From: Microplitis mediator | Lineage: Eukaryota; Arthropoda; Insecta; Hymenoptera; Braconidae | Length of the DNA: 64,000 bases | Direction of reading: 5' to 3' | Assembly: GCF_029852145.1 (NCBI RefSeq) | Contig: NC_079976.1 | Span: 22,648,924-22,712,923, forward strand | Shown: positions 1 through 10,239 of the stretch, one piece after another | How the letters are laid out: each line of letters opens with the position of its first letter | How positions within the stretch are numbered: the first letter of the stretch is position 1 | Position numbers and translations under genes: made by a program | The notes under the pieces: model-generated | The model's database searches: none | What the model was told of the DNA's origin: nothing | The model's input: the letters and a program-made list of their open reading frames with translations, nothing else

Positions 1-567
1 ATTATGAATAATGGAGATAAAAATCCGGGGAGCCGGAGTTTTTTATTGGAAATTTCCTCCTCTTCAAGAATCTTTTCGTAAAATTTCTTGAATATTAATA
101 GTCTATGAAATATTGGCAAAAAACGAAATGCCTTCTTTTTTTTGTCTTTAATTGTTCATAACTTATGCAATTTTTTACGTGCTAATACACACTTTTAGGA
201 CATTTTTCTAGGCGTCATTCCGGATCCCATGAGCTATCGCACCTAATTTTTAAAGCAGTATCTCTATTTTGGGCCATTTTCAACTTGTCGACTAGACTAT
301 TGTATGAAAAATTCATGGCTGTATTTATGATTTGTGAACTTAGTATGTGCTAATGAGATTAATTTTAATAGAATATAAAACGACAAAAAATATATTATGT
401 GCACCAAGTACGTTTAAATAATGTTTTTTTCTTTTTGGATATTTTAAAAAAATTAGAACAAAAATTTTTAATAATTTGACAGCATCTCAGTTATTTGATA
501 TTTTTTTTTATTCCAGTCTTTTTGTGTAAAAACAATAAATTTACAGACAAGTAATTAATGTTTCATA
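1..567. other. AT-rich sequence, no gene seen
   Basis: Intergenic sequence rich in A and T runs. I see no open reading frame with coding character, no splice-linked exon and no complete repeat end before the GC-rich terminal repeat that starts at 568. Confidence 0.5.
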
Positions 568-1055
568 GGGGAGGGGGGGGGGGCAGAGAGGGCCCCTCAA
601 AAATTTCAAAACTTGAAAAAATATGGGGGCACAGCGGGCCCCGCTAAAATATTGATAATAAAAAAAAATTTTTTTATTTTCGCCTATTTACTATAAATCC
701 AATGTATTGGCGCATTTTTAGCCCTACGCATGACATCTGGGGCAAAATGGACTAGCCGAAAATTCTGAAAAAACGATTTTTTTATATTTTCTGGCTGATT
801 CTCTTTGTCTGGGGCCAACTTGGTCATTAAAAATATTCAAAAATTAAAATTTTTTTTTTTAGTTGTTAAATTTTCGAAATAAAGTAAAATTATCACTAGT
901 CTAAAAAATTAAAAAACACGTTATTTGGGTTAAAAATAATGGCAAAAAAGAAATATAGAATTTTTTTTTTTAATTATAATAATTGATTAATCTAATCTGA
1001 TGGTTGAAAGCCACAAAATGTAATAACCGGCTTAGGGGGGCCTTCCGGTCTCCCC
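568..1055. mobile_element. GC-ended TA-target MITE, copy 1
   Basis: The left end is a GGGGAGGG...GGCAGAGAGGGCCCC block and the right end is the degraded inverse (GGGGGGCC...CTCCCC). Both are bordered by TA. The interior shares landmarks with the copies near 30.0, 44.7 and 50.9 kb: GCGCATTTTTAGCCCTACGC, GGGGCAAAATGGAC and GGTTGAAAGCCACAAAAT. The element is non-coding and about 490 bp long. A TA target duplication fits the Tc1/mariner-pogo group, but that assignment is inference. Confidence 0.65.
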
Positions 1056-1650
1056 TAATGAGGCCTAAAATAGACCACCATAACTTTTTATCAAATATTT
1101 ATTATTACTATATAAATGTAATTATAAAAATTTATTAAGAAAGTTAAAGATAATAGAATTACATTTTAAAGTTATATCACAGCAAACTATTAAAATGATT
1201 TTTTTTACTATTAAAATACAATCGTTTTATAGTTCTTTGAAAATATCACACGTGTAGCTTCGCACAATTTTGTTGTGAACACCGACACATGAATCATGGG
1301 CCCAATTTTTACATTGGCCACATTGAATCCACGGCTCTAAAGATTCCGAGTATAATTCGGCACAAAAAATACAAGCCGTATCATCGACTGATTGTTTTGA
1401 TTTGCTTTTTCCTTTACCCTCTCCTTCATAATTAATTGTTAAAATAAAATGAAAAATAAAATATATAAAATCTGAAATTTTTTAGGGGGGCCCGCTCTGC
1501 CCCTAATTTTTGATTTTTCAATTTTAATGGACGCAGCATAATAAAGTGAAAATGAGTATCAAGGGTCTAAAAAGAAGTAAACGCGTTAAAAAAATTAATC
1601 ATATTATAATTATTTCCCTTAAGGGGCCCGCTCTGCCCTCCCTTCCCCTA
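1056..1650. mobile_element. Deleted relative of the GC-ended element with transposase tail
   Basis: Two further GC-type right ends lie here, near 1485-1506 (GGGGGGGCCCGCTCTGCCCC) and 1624-1649 (GGGGCCCGCTCTGCCCTCCC). A zinc-finger coding remnant lies between the end of copy 1 and the first of these. The layout suggests an internally deleted or rearranged transposon of the same family as the GC-ended MITEs. Confidence 0.45.
1227..1434 (-). pseudogene. Transposase C-terminal zinc-finger remnant (PHD-like)
   Basis: The minus strand reads about 68 codons to a stop at 1229-1227. They contain a C-x2-C-x12-C-x2-C-x4-H-x4-C layout with CIFCAELYSES, WIQCGQCKNWAHDSC and a final YTCD. This cysteine/histidine finger is typical of the C-terminus of several insect DDE transposases of the pogo/Tigger/Jerky kind, where it is the last 50-60 residues. 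The last expected cysteine (after YTCD) is missing, and nothing upstream encodes the DNA-binding or DDE domains, so this is a fragment. It sits beside GC-type terminal repeats, which ties that MITE family to this kind of transposase by position only. A host PHD-finger gene is an alternative, but there is no other exon nearby. Confidence 0.55.
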
Positions 1651-1969
1651 AATATTGAACTATCCATGTAATAAATCCAATAGTTATCTCATGAAAGGTA
1701 GACAAAGTCTCAGTCATTATAGGATTAAAAACATTTATGGTATATATCTAAATAAGTAAATAAGTGAGGGTTCAATTACGGCGCCAGACTTCACACCTTA
1801 GTTCATTAAAATACATTTAGCCGGCCACAAATCGTTTTTGATAACAATAGTGTAAATGTAAGTCTTAAACTCCCTTCACAAAGACAATTTATTTTAAACG
1901 GACAATTGAAAAGTGTGAAGTCTCCATGAATTTACTGAACTTATTCTCTGGACGTTACGGAGCCAGAGT

Positions 1970-2330
1970 TTCAATCTAAAATCGATTAAAAGACAATTTT
2001 TTTTCATAATCTTGACGTTAAAATGAAAATAACTAGCGAACAATGCGGGATCCGAAAAAACTTTGGGAATAACTCTAAGGGATTAAAATTATCTACAAAC
2101 AAGGTCTTAAGATGTTTTGTATTGCGTCTAATAGTTTCGTCGGAGTATTAGGACGATGTCAAAATTTAATATAAATTCGACTTCAACCTCAAAGATCTTT
2201 TGAACAAATAGATTTATCAAAAACTGATAAGAAGCTTTTTTTGTAGAGCATTCAATTACCTACAAAAATATGCCTGCCAATTATTCCTATGATGCATCGT
2301 TAACTATTTATTTTTTTCAAAAATTTGTAA
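1970..2330. repeat. Remnant arm of the TA-GGGTG foldback family
   Basis: The stretch follows the same order of phrases as 16480-16720: AAAATGAAAATAACTA, TAAAATTATCTACAAA, AATAGTTTCG, AATTTAATATAAATT, then TGTAGAGCATTCAATTACC. No terminal repeat is seen on either side, so it is a decayed half copy. No gene is seen between 1651 and 2489. Confidence 0.45.
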
Positions 2331-2453
2331 CTTTCTTTTGGTTGAGTAGAAAAATTATGAGAAACGTTTCTGATGGGGTAAAAGAAAAGAAAATATTTTC
2401 GGCCAAATCTAAAGGAGTTGGGTTCAAAAGTAGTCGATTTGGCGTGGAATGCC

Positions 2454-2454
<1 letters not shown>

Positions 2455-2485
<31 letters not shown>
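2455..2485. repeat. (TA)n microsatellite
   Basis: About 15 TA units lie directly beside the left end of the foldback element at 2490. Several members of that family sit in TA-rich targets. Confidence 0.85.
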
Positions 2486-2488
<3 letters not shown>

Positions 2489-2489
2489 A

Positions 2490-3439
2490 GAGTTGCCCAA
2501 AAAAAAAAATTATTTTGGCTATCATTCCAAAAGCTTCTCTAAGGTATAAAAAAATTCCCTCCAAAGCGCAGCTTGATATCTTAATTTTTCAAGAAGCTCT
2601 ATACATTTATATTTTCCTATTCAAATAAATACGTTTTCATCCGGTAAAACTTCGAAAAAAATTTATTACGAATATGTATTGAATAAATTTTTTCGTAATC
2701 CTAACGGTTAAAAAGTTATTGAACTTTAAGTACTCGTTACTAAGTAAATTTGAAGGAAGAAAAGTTCGAGCAACTCTTAAATGGAATTGACACCATTACT
2801 AGATAATTTATTTAATTTTTATAGATTTGAAATAATTTTTTACTTTTTGATAACTTTTCTGGTGACTGCATGTATTTATTTCAAAATTGATAAAACTCTA
2901 AACTGTTTATAATAATTAAATAATTTAATAATCGTTTATATAATTATGAATAATATTTATTATTACAATTTAGATATTTTTTCCTATGATTAGCAACTAT
3001 TTGTGACAGAGATTGTTTCTGTTCTTCATCCTTTGTCCCAAGTTCATTATATTTTTCAATTAAAGCTATTACTTGCGGATGGATACTGAATTTAATTTTC
3101 TTCATATCTAATAAATTTTCTTTTATCGCGAATATTTAAAGCCCAATAACTTTTTACCCGTTAGGATTACGAATCAACTTATTCGATACTTTTTTCTAGA
3201 AAATTAAATTTCCTAGAAGAAAAATTGATGGCGAATTCAGAGAAAAATTTTTTTTCGTAGTTTTACCGGATGAAATCATAAAAAAAATTTGTTTACGTGT
3301 TATATAAACGGGAAATTATAAATTTATTGAGCTTCTTGAAGAATTGAGATATCAAGCGGCGCTTTGGAGGAAATTTTTTTTATGCCTTTGACATAATAGT
3401 CCTTGAAAAAAAAAAAAAAATGTTCTTTTTGGATTACTC
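2490..3439. mobile_element. Foldback element GAGT type
   Basis: The left end TA|GAGTTGCCCAAAAAA is mirrored by TTTTTGGATTACTC|TA on the right. Long imperfect arms follow: AAAATTCCCTCCAAAGCGC near 2546 is answered by its inverse GCGGCGCTTTGGAGGAAATT near 3355, and CATCCGGTAAAAC is answered by GTTTTACCGGATG. A 5'-truncated second copy in the same orientation lies at 54885-55599. Non-coding. Confidence 0.65.
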
Positions 3440-3738
3440 TAATATTTATACTGTCTGTACGTTACTGTGTAAGTGGGAAAATTTCACTTGGGAGCCGACA
3501 GGATCGCCAAGGTAGAGAGGGGATAAGTTGACAATTTTTAGCAGACACAATAGAATATAGACAGGTCGGTGAGGTGGGGGCTACGTTTCCCTAAAATTTG
3601 GCGTACCTGAAACCTTCAGACATCAGTTGCTTCAGTGCCTTCCATAAGTTAACTTCGCCATCTAAGTTCTAACTTATTACCATCCAAATTCCAATATATT
3701 TTTTTAAATCTAACAATTTATAAAATAACCGAGTGAAA
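3440..3738 (+). promoter_or_regulatory. Upstream region of the homeobox gene
   Basis: About 300 bp between the repeat and the homeobox start codon, less AT-rich than its surroundings (GGTAGAGAGGGGATAAG, GGTCGGTGAGGTGGGGGC). No TATA box is obvious. A TCAGTTG/TCAGTGCC pair near 3624-3640 resembles an arthropod initiator, so a TATA-less start there is possible. Inference only. Confidence 0.3.
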
Positions 3739-3898
3739 ATGTCTGTTCTTCCTGATTTTGACGTTTTATTGAATTACTCTACTCTGCCATTGGAGTTTCC
3801 AACTTACGGATCTTCACCAGAAGGTATACGATCAGAAGAATCAAGTTCTTCTCCACCCTCCAGTTCTGACGAAGTCAAGACTTCAAAGACAACAAAAG
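3739..3898 (+). CDS. zen: zen-like gene, exon 1
   Basis: It starts at ATG 3739 and reads MSVLPDFDVLLNYS. It ends at the donor AAAAG|GTAATG after one base of codon 54. The Ser/Pro-rich stretch SSSSPPSSSDE lies here. Confidence 0.8.
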
Positions 3899-4189
3899 GT
3901 AATGAAACATTTATAAGTGCAAATTATTTTCCAGATTTTTCTTGAAATTTTTTTTTCACACTGTAAAAAATCCGAAGTGAATTCGGATTAAAATTAAATT
4001 CGAATTCACTCCGTCACTCGGAGTTCCGGAGTTTTACAAAAAATCACTCCGCATGCAGAGTGAAATGGGAGTTTTTTTTAGCGGAGTGATTGCGGAGTGA
4101 CGCGGATTTTATTTCACTCCCAAATCACTCCGGTCTGGAGTTTGAATACTTAAATAAATTTATATTTATTTATATTAAACTGCTAAACA

Positions 4190-4239
<50 letters not shown>

Positions 4240-6385
4240 AATAGGGTGCTGAAAAAAAAAAACTTTAATTTTTTTTTTGCTCTTACCCCCTAAAACGTTA
4301 GTGGTTGCCAGAAAAATATCTTCCCAAAAGATGGGCTCTCTAGCTCAACTCTAAGAGGTCGCTATTTTAATTTTAATTTCCCTTTTGACTAACACGTAAA
4401 AATTTATTTTTTCATTCAAAGTGTAATTACTCATAAGCTGCTCAAAATTTTTCAAATTTATACATAAATCTTCAAATTTGATTTCTCAAGCTTTCCAAAA
4501 CCCTATGACAAGTCATAATTACCATTATTCAAATGTCGATTAAAGCTATTTGAAAAGTATCGACTTTAGATTTCAAAATGAAATTTTTAATTTTCGATTT
4601 TTTATTGCTAGCTTCAATTGGGGATAGTTACGACTTGTCATAGGGTTTTGGAAAGCTTGAGAAATGAAATTTGAAGATTTATGTATAAATTTGAAAAATT
4701 TTGAGCAGCTTATGAGTAATTACACTTTGAATGAAAAAATAAATTTTTACGTGTTAATCAAAAGGGAAATTAAAATTAAAATAGCGACCTCTTAGAGTTG
4801 AGCTAGAGAGCCCATCTTTTGGGAAGATATTTTTCTGGCAACCACTAACGTTTTAGGGGGTAAGAGCAACAAAAAAATTAAAGCTTTTTTATGAAGCACC
4901 CTAGTGTGCAAGTGTGTGTTTGCGTGCATGTGTGCGAATGTGTACTTGTGTGTGTTCGGATGTGTGCAAATATCTGCGTGTGTGTCCGCGTGTGTGCATG
5001 TGTGCAAATGTGTGTGAACAAATGTGTGTGTGTGTGTGCAAATGTGTGTCTATATATGTGTGTGCGTATCAGCTGATCATTTATGTAATACGCGAGTTTT
5101 TACTTCGATTTCATTGAGTGGAATTATTTTTTATAAATAATATTTACAAAACTCCGCTTATTGTTACATATAAGAATAACTTTATGAATACTTATTATTA
5201 ATTAAGTCAATAAGTGTTATAATATTCTTATTTTATTTTATAGGTGGTATTAACATCCATAGAAAACCGCGGACTCGATTCAGTCCAAATCAACTGGATC
5301 ATTTAGAATCTTTATTCGCGGAGAGCGAATTTTTATGTCGGCCGAGACGAATTTTCACTGCCAACGAACTGGGACTGGAAGAAAGACAGGTGAGAAAATT
5401 TTTCTATTTTCGTTATCACTTGTTTACAAATAATAAAATCTCGTACGGAGAATGAATTATTTTATAAAGCCGCACTAAATTGGCAATGTGGCGAAAATTG
5501 AAATAAACAGATGCAAGAACTACTATGGCCAAAGTAAAATAGAGAGCGACTTTATTACAAATAATTGTAAATATTTGAAATTTTATTACAGTCGTAATAA
5601 TTTTTTATGTGTCTCTTTCAATTTCTGTCATGTGCCTAACATGGTCCGGCTTTACTATGACACCCCTGCTGAAAATTTTTTCTATTTACTTGGAAAATCA
5701 TTGAAAAAAAAAAAAAAAAAAAAAATGAGTTAGTGTATTTTAGTCCTAGAAAACTTGGTATTTCCTTATGTACCCCGTTTTGCCCCTCCCTCTTCTGCGT
5801 TCGGAAATTCGTAATTCACAACAAAATATTAACTATTAATTATTATAAAATTATACATCGATCTGATATTTAGAAATTTCTAAGTTTATAATTTTTTTAT
5901 AGGTAAAAGTATGGTTTCAAAATCGTCGGATGAAAGACAAGAAAGAGAAAGACAGAGATGCAAAGCTTAGAAGAATAAAAACATCGGCTGGGTATCGTGC
6001 TACTGTACATCATCAGCATCATCATCATCTACCACAAAATGTCGAGTTGAACACCGAAATATACAATAGTTATTGCCCAAATGCCGTCAGCTGTCAAACA
6101 TCATACAGCGGGAGCCAACAAAACGGGCATAATTACACCGAGAGCTATAATCATGCTTCTAATTCTAATTCCATCGGATATCCTGATAATAATAATAATA
6201 ACTGTAATTCGAGCATCAGTAGAATCAATAATAACCACAATAGTAATGGTTATTATTCACAACCTGATGATAAATCCTTAAATTGCATCGAGGATTTTTA
6301 CTACTATACCACTACTGGAACCACGGCTAGTGAACCAATGACTGACTTAGATTTCGATGAACTTCTTTCTAAGCACGTACTTTGA
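3739..6385 (+). CDS. zen: Hox3/zen-type homeobox transcription factor (3 exons)
   Basis: Three exons (3739-3898, 5244-5389, 5903-6385) join in frame to give 262 codons. The homeodomain covers about residues 59-118. It has FLCRPRRI in the helix 1/2 region, a signature of Hox2/Hox3-group proteins, and a recognition helix VKVWFQNRRMKDKKEK with W48, F49, Q50, N51 and R53 all present. The intron splits the homeodomain between positions 44 and 45, a recurrent site in homeobox genes. Outside the homeodomain the protein is low in complexity: a Ser/Pro-rich N-terminus, a histidine run at about 138-144 and an Asn-rich stretch at about 198-218. In insects zen/Hox3 acts in extraembryonic tissue specification (family knowledge). 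The substitutions FTANELGLEERQ and the K-D-K-K tail make it divergent, so assignment to zen rather than another Hox3-derived paralogue is an inference. The ATG at 3739 is the first in frame; an upstream in-frame GTG is not a start. Confidence 0.85.
3957..4142. repeat. CACTCCG word island in intron 1
   Basis: A 185-bp stretch is built from repeated TCACTCCG and its inverse CGGAGTGA, together with GAATTCGGA/TCCGAATTC. It begins CACTGTAAAAAATCCG, which resembles the CAC ends of the word-island elements, but no matching right end could be fixed. Confidence 0.45.
4194..4238. repeat. (TG)n microsatellite
   Basis: About 22 uninterrupted TG units immediately left of the foldback element. TG-rich sequence resumes on its right side at 4904-5065. 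Confidence 0.9.
4244..4901. mobile_element. Foldback element TA-GGGTGCT in intron 1
   Basis: The ends are TA|GGGTGCT and AGCACCC|TA. Each arm is about 270 bp and nearly identical in inverse, for example GGGCTCTCTAGCTCAACTC near 4331 and GAGTTGAGCTAGAGAGCCC near 4795. CCCTATGACAAGTCA near 4501 is answered by TGACTTGTCATAGGG-type sequence near 4631. The element lies inside a TG-rich microsatellite. The transcript of intron 1 would fold here into a long hairpin. Confidence 0.75.
4904..5065. repeat. Degenerate TG-rich repeat
   Basis: Alternating TGTGTG, TGCATG and TGCAAATG tracts give spurious cysteine/valine-rich reading frames on both strands. It is simple repeat, not coding. Confidence 0.85.
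5244..5389 (+). CDS. zen: zen-like gene, exon 2 (homeodomain N-terminal part)
   Basis: Acceptor TTTTATAG|GTGG and donor GACAG|GTGAGA. The exon supplies the last two bases of codon 54 and 48 codons covering homeodomain positions 1-44 (RKPRTRFSPNQLDHLESLF... to EERQ). Confidence 0.88.
5903..6385 (+). CDS. zen: zen-like gene, exon 3 (recognition helix and C-terminus)
   Basis: Acceptor TTTTATAG|GTAAAAG. It reads 160 codons from VKVWFQNRRMKDKKEK to a TGA at 6383-6385. The 513-bp intron before it (5390-5902) holds a T-rich tract and a fragment resembling the GC-ended element near 5770, and no other exon. Confidence 0.88.
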   Translation, partial: VKVWFQNRRMKDKKEKDRDAKLRRIKTSAGYRATVHHQHHHHLPQNVELNTEIYNSYCPNAVSCQTSYSGSQQNGHNYTESYNHASNSNSIGYPDNNNNNCNSSISRINNNHNSNGYYSQPDDKSLNCIEDFYYYTTTGTTASEPMTDLDFDELLSKHVL

Positions 6386-6823
6386 ACTTGATTAATTTTG
6401 TCATACTAATCTGCCAATTAAGTTATGAATACTATTTATAAATTATGTACTCTAAGACCGAGTGTGTAGTGAATATTAGCACACTTGCCAAACAGTATTT
6501 AAACACCAGAAACAATCAGAAACCATAGTTTTACATATGGCCTTAAAAGTCGAACACATTTACCGTGTGTTGAAATAATCTACGTTCGTAACACACTTGG
6601 CTTTTAACAATTCGTTCGAGTCACATTAATTATTATTGTTTCTGAATACTCATTTTGTCAGAAGAGAAAATAAGAAATATTGGCAAAAATCTTGTAAAAA
6701 TTTTAATTCATTATTGTTGTAAATATTTTTTTAGATTATCTTTCTTTTTAAATAACTTGTAAGGTGAATGTGTTAAGCATTCCTAATATATTTAACTTAT
6801 TAAGCGAATGAATATTTTGTAAT

Positions 6824-6829
6824 AATAAA
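6824..6829 (+). terminator. Possible poly(A) signal of the homeobox gene
   Basis: AATAAA about 440 bp downstream of the stop codon. The intervening sequence is AT-rich with no other gene and would be the 3' UTR. Other A-rich sites nearby make the exact signal uncertain. Confidence 0.35.
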
Positions 6830-7105
6830 ATCTAAGTAAAAATTAGTGATAATTTTATATTTGTATTTATGATCCTGTTCGTATGAATATAATTAATGTG
6901 TATCATTATTTGAATACAAATGTTTAACTTTTCAAATACGTTATTTTTCTTTATTCAATCATTAATTATGAGTTAATTCTTAATAGTTTTTAAAATATAC
7001 CTCAAAGTAAAAACTTGTCAACAAGCGGTCGTGCATCTAAAAATTTTTTCATTAGAGAAAAAATTCCATTTTAATTGACACTAATAAAATTTTGTTTTAA
7101 TCCTG

Positions 7106-7346
7106 CACAAAAAAAAATAATTCTTGGGGCAACAAATTTGTTGTGTTATGAACTGAAAACAAAAATTTTATTTGGATGATAAAAAATTTTATAATTCAAA
7201 TAATTTTTTCTTGCTCTAAAAAAATTTTTTCTCGCTCCAAGAATTTTTAAGTTTACAATTTATAGTACCAAAAAATTCTTGTGACAAGTAAAAATTTTTT
7301 TGGGACGAATTAAAATTTTTTGCATTAATAAATCCTTTTTTTTGGT
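7106..7346. repeat. CACAGAAAAAAAGGAT-family MITE, diverged copy
   Basis: Left end CACAAAAAAAAATAATTCTTG and right end AATCCTTTTTTTTGG. The interior is built from TTCTTG/CAAGAA words (TTCTTGGGGCAAC, TCGCTCCAAGAA, TTCTTGTGACAAG), as in the copies at 22.7, 25.9 and 37.3 kb. The right end has decayed. Confidence 0.5.
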
Positions 7347-8559
7347 TCGAACAAAGTTTGGATCAGTTAAAATCCAATTTGATCTGATATTTCATATATA
7401 GAAATATCTATATTTCGTGTAGATTTATCCAGATCGGATTAGATCTTTGGATGTACATTGAATAAAATTAATGAAAATGCCATTTAAACAATAAAATAAT
7501 ATTTTACCATTAAAGGGGAAGGGAGGGGGGCAAAACGGGCCCCCTGAAATTTTTGATGCCTCGAAATATTAGGGTGCAAATGGGCCCGCCAAAGTTTTTA
7601 ACATGAAAAATGTTTGGAGCGGGGAAGGGGTAAAATGGGCTGTCTAGACTTTGAAAACCTACAAATATTTTTTAGCCAAACGGGTTCCTAAAATTTTTTT
7701 AACAGATATGATTAAAGAATTATGATAAGGGGCAAACTAGGTCACGAGTTCAACAGCATTACTAACTATAATTTTTTTTAAAAACAATTTATTCTATATA
7801 ATCGAAAATAATTAAAATATTTGCAATCAAGTAATAAAATTAAGTTAATTTTAGGTCCAAATTTTCACTATCAACTCTTTTTTATACTAAACACACAGCA
7901 AAAAGTTTCAAAACATAAAACAAGCGACAAACATTCATTACCCAGGTAGGAATCGCCACGGCTGACCATAGGCCGAGCCTTGGCCCTGTTGTCACTTGCC
8001 AAGCTTCGGCAGCTGACCATTGGCCCAAGCCTCGGCCAGGGCTTGGCCCAATGGTTTGATTACGTTAAGCCAAGTCTTGGCAGCTAACCATTGGCCCAAG
8101 TCTATAGGCCGAGGCTTGGTCCAATGGTTTCGTTTAATTAAGCCGAGCTTTGGGTGGTGACCATTGGCCCGAGCCTCGGCCAGGGCCAGGCCCTATGTTT
8201 TGATTTTTGTTAAATCGAGCCTTGGGTAGTGACCATTGGCCCGAGCCGCGGCCAGGGCCGGGCCTGATAGTTTAATTTAAGTTAAATCGAGCCTTGGCCG
8301 CTGACCATTGGCCCAAGGATCGGCCGAGGCTGGGTCCGATAGTTTAATTTTTGTCAAGCCGAGCCTTGGCAGCTGACCATTGGCCAATGCCTCAGCATGG
8401 GTTAAATTTTTATTTAATATTAAAATTATCAACTTTACATGTATCTATATATATGTATATAGAAAAGACCAGGGCATAACGGTCTACCGAGTATACGATT
8501 AATATCAAGAGTTGAAATTTTCAAAAAGTAAAATTGTTTGATATACAATAATTTTCATT

Positions 8560-9371
8560 TAATTAGTTATTGCTATGTACAAAACTTTAGTTAACATGAA
8601 ATTTTTATTTTCGGCGGGCAAAATGGGGTATCCTTTAAAAAAGTTGAAAAAAAAAATTTCTGAAAGTTGATCAAATTTCATTAAATTCAAATTTTTTATA
8701 TGTAATATACATAAAGAAAAATTACATTTCACATCATTGGTGGATACAAAGGCAAAAAAAACATTTTTTTGTGGGGCAGAGAGGCCCCCCTCCAATAAAT
8801 GATAATTTTTTTTTTTATTAAATTGTTTTCATCATTAAGAATGTATTTCTTTCTCTTGACAATTATTTTTGGTTTTACAATACTCTAAAAAAATTTTTTT
8901 AGGTGTAATAAATCGTTTTCCCTCGATTAGCTTAATTACTAATTGTTATGTAATAAAAAAAAACAATTCCATATTTTTCATTTGTCATTATTGTGAACCC
9001 AAAAAACGTGTTTTTTGATTTTTTAGACTACAGATTATTTTGCATTATTTCAAAAATTTTATCAATAAAAAAATAAAATATTATTTTCGAATATTTTTAG
9101 TGGCCGAATTTGTCACAGCTATAGAGAATCAGCCGAAAAATGAATTAATATATTACATTTTTTTTAATTTGACGATAAAAATATGAAAGAATCATTTATT
9201 CAGAATTTTTGGATGGTCCATTGTGCCCCAGGTGTCATGCGTAGTGCTAAAAATGCGCAAATATATCGGATTTATAGCAATTAGACGAAAAAAAAACATT
9301 TTTTTTTTTTAATATTTTGGGGGTACTCCGTTTTGCCTACCCTACCCCCTTTTGCCCCCCCTCCTTCCCTA
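8560..9371. mobile_element. Partial GC-ended element nested in element A
   Basis: It shares the internal GTGGGGCAGAGAGGCCCCCC motif, the TCATTAAGAATGTATTTCTT phrase and the right end (TTTTGCCCCCCCTCCTTCCC) with the complete copies near 44.7 and 50.9 kb. The far left end is missing. Confidence 0.55.
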
Positions 9372-9507
9372 GTAGTGCTAATAAAAATATCTCATTACTC
9401 ATCAGACAATTTTGTTCATTAAATAAAACTACAGTTCACCTCATCTTTACGATTTAATATTTTTGAATTAAATTGTATTTAAATAATTAACAAGCAAAAA
9501 AATCATG

Positions 9508-9599
9508 ATTATTTGGACATCAGATTTAGCACAGTGGATAGCGTCCCGGCCTAGTAATCAGAAGGATCTCAGTTCGAACCCCGGTAGCCCCCAAATAAT
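9508..9599 (+). other. tRNA-like core of element A
   Basis: A box TTAGCACAGTGG at 9526-9537 and B box AGTTCGAACCC at 9571-9581, spaced as in a tRNA. The flanks ATTATTTGG (9508-9516) and CCAAATAAT (9591-9599) pair perfectly and extend the acceptor-like stem. The anticodon arm does not pair well, so a working tRNA is unlikely; a Pol III-derived or tRNA-mimicking module fits better. Confidence 0.5.
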
Positions 9600-10239
9600 T
9601 TTATTCGTTATTTCCCATTAATTCAGTAATTAGTTAATTACAATCCAATGTAATGTCGATAAAAGTGTGATCAAACTTTTTTTAAATTATATTTATTAAT
9701 TTAAATAATAATATTTTAGATCGAGCATTGGGTGAGCCTTAGATTTTTTGCTACCCGAGGTTTGGCCGAGGCTTGATTTTTTGTTTCCCAAGCCTTGGCC
9801 AAGACTCAATTTTTTGTTTCCCAAGACTCGGCCGAGGCTTGATATTTCGTTCCCCAAGGCTGGGGACATTGTTATCATCCAAGGCTTGGACCGATTCCTT
9901 GGCCCAATGATCAGCCAAGGCACGTGCCAAGCCTTGCATAATCCTAGTGACGCTTGGCCAAGGCTTGGTCCAAACCTTGCCCAGTTGTTCTTTCCTACCT
10001 GGGTTGAGTTTTGTTGGGGGCCCGTTTTCCCAACTTTTCAGGATTTTTTAATTTTCATAGACACAGCAAATTAACACAAGAAACTCAGCCGAAGGAAAAA
10101 AAAGTGAAATAAGCTGAAAAACTCGCATTATAAAAATTTTTTGAGGGGGCCCATTTTGCCCCCCCCCCCCGCCCCACCCTTCCCTTATACTATTGTTTAC
10201 CGCCGTCTGCATCCAGTGAAAAGAAGTATACATATATAA

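Larger units (their letters stand above)
7940..10004. mobile_element. Word-island element A (CCCAGGTAGGAA ends)
   Basis: The ends ACCCAGGTAGGAA (7940-7952) and TTCCTACCTGGGT (9992-10004) are perfect inverses. The left arm, about 7960-8405, is almost entirely variants of GACCATTGGCCCAAGCCTCGG. The right arm, about 9720-9985, is variants of CCAAGACTCGGCCGAGGCTT. The words are self-complementary within and between arms. The middle holds an inserted partial GC-ended element and a tRNA-like sequence. No coding sequence is seen; the open frames in the arms are by-products of the GC-rich words. Confidence 0.75.
7513..10187. mobile_element. Outer GC-ended element with nested insertions
   Basis: The left end AAGGGGAAGGGAGGGGGGCA followed by ACGGGCCCCC is mirrored by GGGGGCCCATTTTGCC...GCCCCACCCTTCCC on the right. 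Most of the 2.7 kb is explained by a word-island element inserted inside it (7940-10004), which in turn holds a partial GC-ended copy (about 8560-9371) and a tRNA-like sequence. No gene is seen. Confidence 0.5.

Noticed and set aside
4891..5117. Cysteine-rich frames (CVCVCVR...) as secreted peptides
   Set aside because: They are translations of a degenerate TG repeat in an intron.
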